In this document: one piece after another, positions 6,294 to 11,703 of the stretch
Numbering within the stretch: position 1 is the first letter of the stretch
How the letters are laid out: each line of letters starts with the position of its first letter
Source of the DNA: an uncultured Eubacterium sp.
GTDB taxonomy: Bacteria > Bacillota > Clostridia > Lachnospirales > Lachnospiraceae
NCBI GenBank assembly: GCA_900551945.1
Contig: URYE01000050.1
Coordinates: 1-20,582, forward strand
Direction of reading: 5' to 3'
DNA length: 20,582 nucleotides
Notes under the pieces: model-generated
What the model saw: only the letters and a program-made list of their open reading frames with translations
The model's database searches: none
Told to the model about the DNA's origin: nothing
Program-made: the position numbers and the translations under genes

Positions 6294-6380
6294 GGAAAGG
6301 TTATCGGATGTGTTATCCGATTGCCCTCAGTTGAGTCTCTGAAATAGCATCTAACTTTAGACGGTTGGGATGCTATTTTT
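6294..6380 (+). ncRNA. Candidate small RNA or leader upstream of the PBECR gene
   Basis: Bounded by the promoter at 6259-6287 and a terminator at 6342-6380, so about 87 bases. It contains a perfect hairpin ATCGGAT-gtgtt-ATCCGAT (6303-6321), a single-stranded TGCCCTCAGTTGAGTCTCTG stretch, and the terminator stem. No open frame with a ribosome binding site lies inside. It could be an independent small RNA or a terminated leader of the gene at 6441, 60 bases further on. I do not recognise an established RNA class. Confidence 0.6.
6342..6380 (+). terminator. Intrinsic terminator of the 6294 RNA
   Basis: AAATAGCATC (6342-6351) pairs with GATGCTATTT (6369-6378), 17-base loop with a possible inner AAC/GTT pairing, followed by T and AT-rich sequence. 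Orientation is rightward. Confidence 0.7.
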
Positions 6381-6440
6381 AATATATAGGATAAAAATAG
6401 AGATTTGATTATTAATATTTTACATATATGAGGAGAGTGG

Positions 6441-6836
6441 ATGAACAAAAAAGAAGAGTTGTTAAAGGTTGGAGAATATAATTCAAAATTTAATGATATA
6501 TTAGGAATTAATATACAAAAATTAGAAATATATAGATCAAAAGGTCTTCCGTCACATATAGTAAAAAGAAAACATTATAAATGCTTAAAGTATATTGATT
6601 ATATACCTGATATTATTTCTGAACCAGATTATATAGGGGTTAATCCCAATGAGCAGGGAACGAGTATAGAACTTATAAAAAGATATGCTGATAATGTTAT
6701 GATAGGAATTAAGTTAGATACGGAGGGAGAGTATCTTTATGTTTCAACTATGATAGATATACAGGAATCGAAGATTGAAAGACGTCTATATAGTGGTAGA
6801 ATTAAAGAAATTTCCGTTGACAATAGTAATGAATAA
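6441..6836 (+). CDS. PBECR-like nuclease-fold protein
   Basis: 131 residues. The sequence VGEYNSKFNDILGINIQKLE, then SKGLPSHIVKRKH, then KYIDYIPDIISEPDYIGVNP, then GIKLDTEGEYLYVSTMID with SKIERRLYSGRIK matches my knowledge of the phage Barnase-EndoU-ColicinE5/D-RelE-like (PBECR) nuclease group. These are small RNase-fold domains found as parts of polyvalent phage proteins or alone. The conserved H-x-x-KRKH region, YVSTM strand and C-terminal SGR are the likely active-site elements. AGGAGAG precedes ATG 6441. It is flanked on both sides by candidate small RNAs. Whether it is an active toxin, and which PBECR subfamily, cannot be told here. Confidence 0.65.
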   Translation: MNKKEELLKVGEYNSKFNDILGINIQKLEIYRSKGLPSHIVKRKHYKCLKYIDYIPDIISEPDYIGVNPNEQGTSIELIKRYADNVMIGIKLDTEGEYLYVSTMIDIQESKIERRLYSGRIKEISVDNSNE

Positions 6837-6845
6837 TGGTATATT
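6817..6845 (+). promoter_or_regulatory. Consensus promoter at the end of the PBECR gene
   Basis: TTGACA (6817-6822), 17-base spacer, TATATT (6840-6845). It overlaps the last codons and stop of the PBECR gene and points rightward to the structured region at 6852-7015. Confidence 0.75.
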
Positions 6846-6851
6846 ATTAAT

Positions 6852-7015
6852 GAGAAAAGAATAATATAGTAATGAACATAATTATTTTGAGGTCGGAAAA
6901 GGTTCCCGACACACTCTGAAAGGAGTACCTGAGATGATGGATACACCGCCCATCCAAGATAATTATGCTTTTATTATAAGCACCAACAGAGTAAAATCTG
7001 AAGGTGCTTATTTTT
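6852..7015 (+). ncRNA. Candidate structured RNA, about 165 bases
   Basis: Starts after the promoter at 6817-6845 and ends at the terminator at 6976-7015. Inside are hairpins GTCGG/CCGAC (6892-6910), CTC/GAG (6914-6925) and GATGG/CCATC (6936-6954) or the shifted TGGAT/ATCCA, plus a GCTT/AAGC pairing (6967-6981) that competes with the terminator. The only gene downstream is on the opposite strand, so it is not a leader of a + strand gene; an independent RNA is most likely. A short ATG frame (6934) runs through the terminator and is not convincing. No known riboswitch matches. Confidence 0.6.
6976..7015 (+). terminator. Intrinsic terminator of the 6852 RNA
   Basis: ATAAGCACC (6976-6984) pairs with GGTGCTTAT (7003-7011), with an inner CAGA/TCTG helix, followed by TTTTAT. 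It also lies just beyond the stop of the convergent gene that ends at 7023. Confidence 0.8.
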
Positions 7016-7022
7016 ATGTCTA

Positions 7023-7286
7023 CTATCTGTTATGTATATTCTCAACAGCCTTTTCAAGTTCCATAGTCTGCCATTTACTATGTGTAATTTGCTGCTTAAG
7101 TTCATTTAAGCGTTTATTGGTGTATTTATCCATCCAGTTTATAATACAAGCTGGCGTATATTTTTTTGGTATCTTTAGGAATAAATTAAATCCAGTTTCT
7201 TCTATATTATAGTGTATCTTATGTAACATATCTTTGAAGCGGTTCGGCTTCTTAATCAGAATATAAATATATTTCACCTCTTTCAT
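7023..7286 (-). CDS. Hypothetical protein with possible ATT start
   Basis: Leftward frame of 87 residues from ATG 7286 to TAG. Content: IYILIKKPNRFKDMLHKIHY, GFNLFLKIPKKYTPACIINW, and a helical ITHSKWQTMELEKAVENI end. Basic, no signal or membrane segment, not recognised. The ATG has no ribosome binding site, whereas AGAGGTG at 7281-7275 lies exactly six bases before an in-frame ATT at 7268, giving 81 residues; the family may therefore start at the ATT. It converges on the RNA locus at 6852-7015 and shares its terminator region. Confidence 0.6.
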   Translation of the reverse strand: MKEVKYIYILIKKPNRFKDMLHKIHYNIEETGFNLFLKIPKKYTPACIINWMDKYTNKRLNELKQQITHSKWQTMELEKAVENIHNR

Positions 7287-7404
7287 AAAATTATTGGAGT
7301 AATTAAATACGAATGTCCTATATATAAAGTGTAAGGGAATTCTATTAAAAAGACAATGGATTTTTATAATATGACCTTATATGAAAACAAATGCTTTCGT
7401 GGAA

Positions 7405-7427
7405 TGTAAATATCATATGGATTTACA
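7405..7427. repeat. Inverted repeat upstream of the recombinase
   Basis: TGTAAAT (7405-7411) and ATTTACA (7421-7427) form a perfect 7-bp inverted repeat around a 9-base centre, 57 bases before the recombinase start. It could be a recombinase or regulator binding site. The remainder of 7287-7483 holds no gene that I can support; a TATAAT at 7365-7370 lacks a good -35 box. Confidence 0.35.
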
Positions 7428-7483
7428 TAATTATGATAATGAAAAACATACATGAAAGTAGTTATGGATTTTGTGGAGGATTT

Positions 7484-8122
7484 ATGGAAAACAAAATATT
7501 TGCCTATATGAGAATATCCACTAATCATAAGACGCAGAAAGTTGATAGGCAGCAACAAACAATCATAGAGTATTCTGTAAATAATGGATTCAAAGTTGAT
7601 AAGTTCTTTTCAGATATTATTACCGGTGGAACTAAGGCAGAAAATAGACCAGGCTTTCTTGATATGAAAAATCAATTAAGAAGTGGTGACACAGTAATAG
7701 TATCTGATATAGACAGACTTGGTAGAAATGCGGATGATGTTATTGTTGAAATTAAAGACCTACAATCAAAAGGAATCAGAGTTGTAGCTTTAGATATTCC
7801 ATTTCTCAATGATTGGCAGAAGATGAATGATGATAGTATGTCAAAGATGATTATTGATATTTTTGTTACATTGAAGGCTCATATAGCACAACAGGAAAAA
7901 GAAAAGATACATGACAGAGTAATGCAGGGCTTGAATACCGCTAAGAAAAAGGGCAAGAAGCTAGGCAGACCACAAACAGGTGTACCCAAAGAATTTATAA
8001 AAGAATATAAGAAATTCCAGACTGGTGAGTATGGAAATATGTCTGTGGTGCAGTTTACAAGATTACAGGGTATTGCAGTAAGTACATTCTATAAATATGT
8101 AGGTTTACTTAAAGAAATATAG
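7484..8122 (+). CDS. Serine recombinase (resolvase/invertase family)
   Basis: 212 residues. Catalytic domain 1-135: FAYMRIST with nucleophile Ser 12, the Gln-rich RQQQ helix, then VSDIDRLGRNADD with active-site arginines at 78 and 81. A long E-helix (AHIAQQEKEKIHDRVMQGLN) leads to KKLGRP and a C-terminal helix-turn-helix (about 180-208: MSVVQFTRLQGIAVSTFYKY). The length is that of small resolvases and invertases, not large integrases. ATG 7484 follows TGGAGG; the longer frame from 7391 has none. It likely resolves multimers of the element or inverts a segment; no res or hix site is proven, although an inverted repeat lies at 7405-7427. Confidence 0.9.
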   Translation: MENKIFAYMRISTNHKTQKVDRQQQTIIEYSVNNGFKVDKFFSDIITGGTKAENRPGFLDMKNQLRSGDTVIVSDIDRLGRNADDVIVEIKDLQSKGIRVVALDIPFLNDWQKMNDDSMSKMIIDIFVTLKAHIAQQEKEKIHDRVMQGLNTAKKKGKKLGRPQTGVPKEFIKEYKKFQTGEYGNMSVVQFTRLQGIAVSTFYKYVGLLKEI

Positions 8123-8147
8123 AAAATTTGAGAGGAGAAATCTAAAT

Positions 8148-8504
8148 ATGCGTATTAATGTAGAAACTAAATATGATATAGGGCAGGAAGTATACAGGAT
8201 TGGCAAGGCAAGAAAAGAAGAGATTTGTTCAGCTTGTAATGGTGAAGGATATATCAAAATAAATAATAATGTATTCTCATGTAATACTTGTAGCACAACT
8301 GGGAAAATATATGGAGAACATGAGCAATATCAGATAGTGGGAAAAGATACCATAAAAAATATTAGTGTAGTGAATTATTTATATAATGGAACGAGGGTTA
8401 GGTATGGATTTGATATGGGAATCACATTTACAGAAAATAGACTTTTTGAGACACAAGAGGCGGCAGAAGAAAAATGTAAGGAATTAAATGGTGAAAATAT
8501 ATGA
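8148..8504 (+). CDS. Zinc-finger-like hypothetical protein
   Basis: 118 residues. CSACNGEGYI (Cys 27 and 30) and CNTCSTTGKI (Cys 45 and 48) make a pair of C-x2-C-x-G-x-G-like repeats, similar to half of the DnaJ-type cysteine-rich zinc finger, within a protein that has strand-rich flanks (VETKYDIGQEVYRI; GTRVRYGFDMGITF). The family is not recognised; DNA or protein binding is inferred from the finger. GAGGAG lies nine bases before ATG 8148. Its stop overlaps the following ATG by four bases, showing translational coupling with the LexA-type gene. Confidence 0.7.
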   Translation: MRINVETKYDIGQEVYRIGKARKEEICSACNGEGYIKINNNVFSCNTCSTTGKIYGEHEQYQIVGKDTIKNISVVNYLYNGTRVRYGFDMGITFTENRLFETQEAAEEKCKELNGENI

Positions 8505-8722
8505 CAGATAAGCAATATGCAGTATATATGTTTTTAATAAAATATATTAAAGAAAATGGATATCCACCAACCTTAGAAGAGATATCGGATGGAGTAGGCG
8601 TAAAAGCAATGTCAACTATAAGTATAAGATTGATGGAGCTACAGGAAGATGGGTGGATTGAAGTTAAAATATCATCACCAAGAGCAATTAAAGTTGTAGG
8701 ATATAAGTTTGTAGAAGTATAA
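8501..8722 (+). CDS. LexA-type DNA-binding domain protein without peptidase
   Basis: 73 residues matching only the N-terminal winged helix of LexA: YAVYMFLIKYIKENGYPPTL, EEISDGVGVKAMSTISIRL, then MELQEDGWIEVKISSPRAIK. A complete LexA is about 200 residues with an S24 peptidase domain holding the Ser/Lys dyad, which is absent. Such short proteins may act as non-cleavable repressors, possibly binding SOS-box-like sites. It is coupled by ATGA overlap to the zinc-finger gene upstream, and AAGGAG for the next gene follows its stop directly, so it is within an operon. Confidence 0.8.
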   Translation: MTDKQYAVYMFLIKYIKENGYPPTLEEISDGVGVKAMSTISIRLMELQEDGWIEVKISSPRAIKVVGYKFVEV

Positions 8723-8733
8723 GGAGAGAAGCT

Positions 8734-8916
8734 ATGATAAAGGATGATATGCAGCATACATTTAATACAGGTGTACAGCTTGGTATAAGTATAATTGAAA
8801 GAAAAATAGTATATGCTAGTGAGCATAATAAACCAATAGAGATAGATGGTAAGGTATACTGGATTGAAAGTGATATCCAGCACCTTAGAAAAATTATGGA
8901 TAGAGTAGAGGTGTAA
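8734..8916 (+). CDS. Small hypothetical protein, 60 residues
   Basis: Begins MIKDDMQHTFNTGVQLGISI, continues IERKIVYASEHNKPIEIDGK VYW, and ends IESDIQHLRKIMDRVEV. AAGGAGAG lies seven bases before ATG 8734. One amphipathic helix at each end brackets a short strand; the family is not recognised. Position after the LexA-type gene and before the frameshifted gene implies co-transcription. Confidence 0.7.
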   Translation: MIKDDMQHTFNTGVQLGISIIERKIVYASEHNKPIEIDGKVYWIESDIQHLRKIMDRVEV

Positions 8917-8921
8917 TATAT

Positions 8922-9115
8922 ATGAATGTTATAGATGCAAGAGATATTTTTAATAAGAAAAAATTAAACAGAAAGATATTGAAGATAAGCAAAGTATAAT
9001 GAATATAGAAAATGCTACTATAGAAAAACTGCGTTTATATTTGCATGACGAGGACTTTACAGAACATCAGATTGATATAGTAGTGGATCTATATAAATTG
9101 TTTACTATGAAGTAG
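8922..9115 (+). pseudogene. Small gene split by an A-run frameshift
   Basis: ATG 8922 opens a 25-residue frame (MNVIDARDIFNKKK...) ending at TAA 8997-8999, and a second frame ATG 8999-TAG 9113-9115 encodes MNIENATIEKLRLYLHDEDF and so on (38 residues). One additional A in the A6 run just after 8955 would fuse them: NKKKIKQKDIEDKQSIMNIE continues directly, with no stop, into the second frame. The joined protein would be about 64 residues. So this is a broken gene, a slippage gene, or a one-base consensus error. The two frames also overlap as TAATG, so translational coupling could make two peptides. Function unknown. Confidence 0.5.
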
Positions 9116-9148
9116 CATATTTTACAAGATTATGTTATATTAATATAG

Positions 9149-9176
9149 TATCAACAGAAGTAATTCTGTTTTGATA
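9149..9176. other. Hairpin in a 300-base gap
   Basis: TATCAA-CAGAA (9149-9159) pairs with TTCTG-TTGATA (9164-9176) with a two-base bulge and a GTAA loop. The surrounding gap 9116-9414 has no supported gene: there are short stems (AGAGG/CCTCT, TACTG/CAGTA, ATAAT/ATTAT) and Ts near the end. It may hold decayed N-terminal sequence of the ParB-like remnant, but I cannot show it. Confidence 0.4.
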
Positions 9177-9414
9177 TAGAGGAAAACCTCTTAAAAAAAT
9201 ATTGATTTGTTGTTGAAGGGCGGTACTGTTTAGGCAGTATTGTCTTTCTGCATATATGGAGTTCGTTAGTTGGTTCGGTTAGAATATTTATGTTTTCAAT
9301 GGTACAGATGGAATCGTAGAGTATTCTGGTAAGATTTTTTGATAATGTCGTTATTATTTTAAATTTACTGTAAAATAGTGTGTTTTTATATGATGAATAT
9401 AGGAAAAATGACGT

Positions 9415-9806
9415 TTGTTCGGTGACTTAAAAAGTGTATGTCGTGTGAAGGAAAGATATGATATATTTAATATTTGTCAGCGTGGGATTGGGAATCCTAA
9501 TCCTATAAAGCTTGGTAGATGTATTAAGGAACTTGAAAGGATTTATGGAATTCAGCATGGAGCAACTTCATTTCAAGGAAATCAGCATAATGAGGTGTCT
9601 CCGAAAATTTCGGAATCACCAAATCAGGAACAGTTGGCAGAAATGATTGGAATTTCAGTAGATACTCTTAATAACTACAAAAAACTTACTGAACTTATTC
9701 CTGAATTAGAAGATTTGGTTGATGCGGTATTCTTGCACCTACTACTGCTCTTGCTATATTTTCAAACAGCAAAAAAGCGTACCATAAATTTTATGATACG
9801 CAATAA
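9415..9806 (+). pseudogene. ParB-like gene remnant
   Basis: The frame from 9415 (TTG) encodes KERYDIFNICQRGIGNPNPI, KLGRCIKELERIYGIQHG, QEQLAEMIGISVDTLNNYKK and LTELIPELEDLVDA, which resembles the central helix-turn-helix half of ParB-like proteins of plasmids and phages. After codon VD near 9720 the next frame continues as GILAPTTALAIFSNSKKAYH ending at TAA 9804-9806, a typical continuation (VDTG...TALAI). The N-terminal ParB nuclease-like GxxR domain is missing. A truncated start and a one-base frameshift mark a decayed gene. A different, intact DUF3102-ParB gene lies at 16893. Confidence 0.7.
9771..9801 (-). terminator. Terminator of the leftward XRE gene
   Basis: GCGTA (9777-9781) and TACGC (9797-9801) with an inner CATAA/TTATG pairing form a hairpin. 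Read leftward it starts eight bases after the stop at 9809-9811 and is followed by six U from the A-run at 9771-9776. It overlaps the end of the ParB-like remnant. Confidence 0.7.
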
Positions 9807-9808
9807 AT

Positions 9809-10807
9809 TTATTCATATAAATCTATATTATTAGATTCATCATCTTTTGAATATTTTTCGACAAGAGATTTTAATTCTTTCAAAAATTCAGTTTTTTTGT
9901 CTTTATCCTTTTTTTCAAGCTTAGTTATATCAATGGACATATATGCAAAACTAAATCCAGGATCTACAGATAAATTATTACGAATTTGTTTAATTTTTCT
10001 CTTGCCATAGTCTTTAGTTACAACAGTTATAACCTTTAAACCAGTAACAATTTCTTTAAAAGCATCGGTGGTGTCAGGTTCTAAACCATTGAATAATTCA
10101 GCAATTTCATTAGGAGTAACAATAGTTACACTACGCCTTGGTAAGATATGATAAGCTTTTAATTCATTAAAAGCAACATCACGTGAATTTTTTTCCCCAC
10201 CGCATTTATACATAGAATATAAAATAGCTTCCATAATTATTCTATGAACAGTTGTTATTTTACCATTTAAAAGATCTTCGATATAAGATGAAGGAACGTC
10301 TAATTTAATAGTAATGTTATCAATGTTATTATCTTTGTCATACCAAATATTTTTTGGATGTTTTGAATAATCTGGAATATCGGATATATCAGAATTACTA
10401 TTTATTACATCTGCAATTTGTGGTATTGACAAATTATGCTTTGAAATATATTGTCTCATATTATCTATAAGATTAGAAGGAACAGTATGCTCATATACCA
10501 AATCATCTATATTAGTGAGAATGATTTTAGATTCATTTGAGAAATCTCTGTAATTTTGAGATAATTTATTTAAAAATAATTTAAATCCATCTTTATTTCC
10601 TGATATATAATTGCATAAGTCAATAAGAAAATTACTATCAATTTTTTTTATATCTCCATTTTCAAGTTTAGAAATATATGAAGCTGCCTTATTATATTTT
10701 TCTGTAATACTTTTTGCAGTAACTTTATTTTCTATTCTAAAATTTTTTAACGTCATTCCGATATCTGGCGTAAGCGGTATAGTCTTCAAAGTAAAAATAT
10801 CACTCAT
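9809..10807 (-). CDS. XRE-family transcriptional regulator, 332 residues
   Basis: The N-terminal 70 residues are an XRE helix-turn-helix (GMTLKNFRIENKVTAKSITE, KAASYISKLENGDI), the classic 'YISKLENG' recognition and scaffold motif. The other 260 residues include a second region with predicted helices (about 110-200) and a C-terminal strand-rich part (RSVTIVTPNEIAELF, EIVTGLKVITVVTKD), unknown to me. The size is larger than simple repressors. AAGAGGTG lies eight bases before ATG 10807. A 20-bp perfect palindrome lies between the -35 and -10 boxes of its own promoter, so it is very probably self-repressing. It is convergent with the ParB-like remnant. Confidence 0.8.
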   Translation of the reverse strand: MSDIFTLKTIPLTPDIGMTLKNFRIENKVTAKSITEKYNKAASYISKLENGDIKKIDSNFLIDLCNYISGNKDGFKLFLNKLSQNYRDFSNESKIILTNIDDLVYEHTVPSNLIDNMRQYISKHNLSIPQIADVINSNSDISDIPDYSKHPKNIWYDKDNNIDNITIKLDVPSSYIEDLLNGKITTVHRIIMEAILYSMYKCGGEKNSRDVAFNELKAYHILPRRSVTIVTPNEIAELFNGLEPDTTDAFKEIVTGLKVITVVTKDYGKRKIKQIRNNLSVDPGFSFAYMSIDITKLEKKDKDKKTEFLKELKSLVEKYSKDDESNNIDLYE

Positions 10808-10838
10808 TTATAATCACCTCTTTATTTATTTCTTTAAT

Positions 10839-10867
10839 ATTCTACTATAAATAGTAGAAGCGGTCAA
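10839..10867 (-). promoter_or_regulatory. XRE gene promoter with palindromic operator
   Basis: Leftward TTGACC (10867-10862), 17-base spacer, TAGAAT (10844-10839). The spacer and -10 hold TTCTACTATAAATAGTAGAA (10840-10859), a perfect 9-bp inverted repeat around AA. An operator at this position would block RNA polymerase, fitting autoregulation by the XRE protein. Confidence 0.8.
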
Positions 10868-10940
10868 ATAAAACCGAAATAATATATGAAAATAATTTTT
10901 ACTCTAAAAAATAAAAAAAGGAAAAAATTACCGTAAACTG

Positions 10941-10969
10941 TTGACAATGAAAAAACATAATGTTATTAT
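10941..10969 (+). promoter_or_regulatory. Rightward promoter facing an antisense promoter
   Basis: TTGACA (10941-10946), 17 bases, TATTAT (10964-10969). AACAT-a-ATGTT lies in the spacer. It would start near 10976 and run across the RNA locus toward the tubR-like gene at 11437. Confidence 0.75.
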
Positions 10970-10980
10970 ACATTCATAAA

Positions 10981-11019
10981 GAAAAAAAAGAAGCAACTAT
11001 TTGGCGATAGTCACTTCTT
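10981..11019 (-). terminator. Terminator of the leftward small RNA
   Basis: AAGAAG-CA-ACTAT (10988-11000) pairs with ATAGT-CA-CTTCTT (11007-11019), loop TTGGCG on the + strand. The eight A just left of the stem become U8 in the leftward transcript, a strong terminator in that direction only. Confidence 0.75.
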
Positions 11020-11104
11020 GAAAAATCTTCATAAAGAGTATTGGCGTACTCAATATGATATGTAATTGGTACAGACTTTAACATCTGCCATATATAATTT
11101 ATCA
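10981..11104 (-). ncRNA. Candidate antisense small RNA, about 124 bases
   Basis: Starts near 11104 from the promoter at 11139-11111 and ends at the terminator above. It holds two hairpins with the same loop: on the + strand ACTAT-TTGGCG-ATAGT (10996-11011) and GAGTA-TTGGCG-TACTC (11036-11051), so CGCCAA in the RNA. It lies wholly opposite the transcript from the 10941 promoter. A 36-codon frame (ATG at 11084) exists, but its stop lies beyond the U-run and it has no binding site, so an RNA role is favoured. The gap 10868-11436 has no supported protein gene. Confidence 0.6.
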
Positions 11105-11110
11105 GTTCGT

Positions 11111-11139
11111 ATTATAGCAGATGATATTAAGAAATTCAA
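11111..11139 (-). promoter_or_regulatory. Leftward promoter of the antisense RNA
   Basis: Read leftward TTGAAT (11139-11134), 17 bases, TATAAT (11116-11111), then start near 11104. Confidence 0.75.
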
Positions 11140-11331
11140 CTATCATTTTTTAAGTCGCTGGGTATTTTCACCCAATAATTCCAATTATAAAAAAGTAACA
11201 AAAATAATGGAGTATTCGAGCAGCCGTGTCCTATATATATAATAGAACAAAAGTTCGATAACAGGAGAGTGATGTAATATATGATTTTAATTTTATGATA
11301 ACTGAATAGAGAATGATTATTTAGGCAGTTA

Positions 11332-11352
11332 AAAGAGCCTTTTATTTTTTCA
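11332..11352 (+). terminator. Possible terminator before the tubR-like gene
   Basis: A short AAAAG-AGC-CTTTT stem is followed by ATTTTTTC. It would end rightward transcription from 10941 before tubR unless bypassed. The stem is short, so confidence is low. A clear tubR promoter is not seen; TTGTCA at 11394 has no well-placed -10. Confidence 0.35.
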
Positions 11353-11436
11353 ATATGTATGAACAGATAACTCATATAAATTCACATATATTGTCAAGAA
11401 AAAATACAATTAAATATAAGGAAAGGATACGTCTAT

Positions 11437-11703
11437 ATGGAATTAGATAGGTTCGATTATGTGATTCTAAAGTTGTTGAATAAGCAGCACTGTACAAGTT
11501 GCTTTGAGAGTATGTCTATACAAGAAATAATCTCTATAACAGGAACAACAAGAGTTACTACATATCGTAAGATTAGAAAACTTATTGAGCAAGGCTATGT
11601 TAATAAAGGATGTAAGACATGGAATGCTGACACCTATTATTTAACAGATAAAAGCCTTATGTTACTTGAAAGTATAAGGAAGGGGAACATTGAAAATGAT
11701 TAA
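11437..11703 (+). CDS. tubR: TubR-like winged-helix DNA-binding protein
   Basis: 88 residues. Helices about 7-17 and 28-36 lead to a recognition helix (TTRVTTYRKIRKLIEQGYV, 37-55), followed by a wing (CKTWNADTYYLTDKS, 59-73) and a terminal helix: a winged helix. In type III partition TubR binds the centromere tubC and attaches DNA to TubZ filaments. AAGGAAAGG precedes ATG 11437. Its stop lies eight bases inside the TubZ-like gene, the tight tubR-tubZ order known from Bacillus plasmids. The name rests on position and fold; sequence similarity to known TubR proteins is low by nature, so treat as provisional. Confidence 0.65.
   Translation: MELDRFDYVILKLLNKQHCTSCFESMSIQEIISITGTTRVTTYRKIRKLIEQGYVNKGCKTWNADTYYLTDKSLMLLESIRKGNIEND

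Noticed and set aside
6890..6960. Resemblance to fluoride or ZTP-type riboswitch fragments (GATGG, ACCGCCC)
   Set aside because: The order and pairing of the fragments do not fit either consensus, and no + strand gene follows.
8428..8883. A leftward 151-codon frame opposite three small genes
   Set aside because: The three + strand genes have coupled starts and ribosome binding sites; the antisense frame has none and is compositionally a shadow.
10974..11084. A leftward 36-codon frame inside the antisense RNA
   Set aside because: It has no ribosome binding site, and its stop lies beyond the U-run of the transcript's own terminator, so most messages would lack a stop. An RNA role explains the promoter and terminator better.
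11136..11375. A leftward 79-codon frame upstream of the tubR-like gene
   Set aside because: No ribosome binding site, odd composition, and its start region overlaps a promoter-rich gap; most likely chance.
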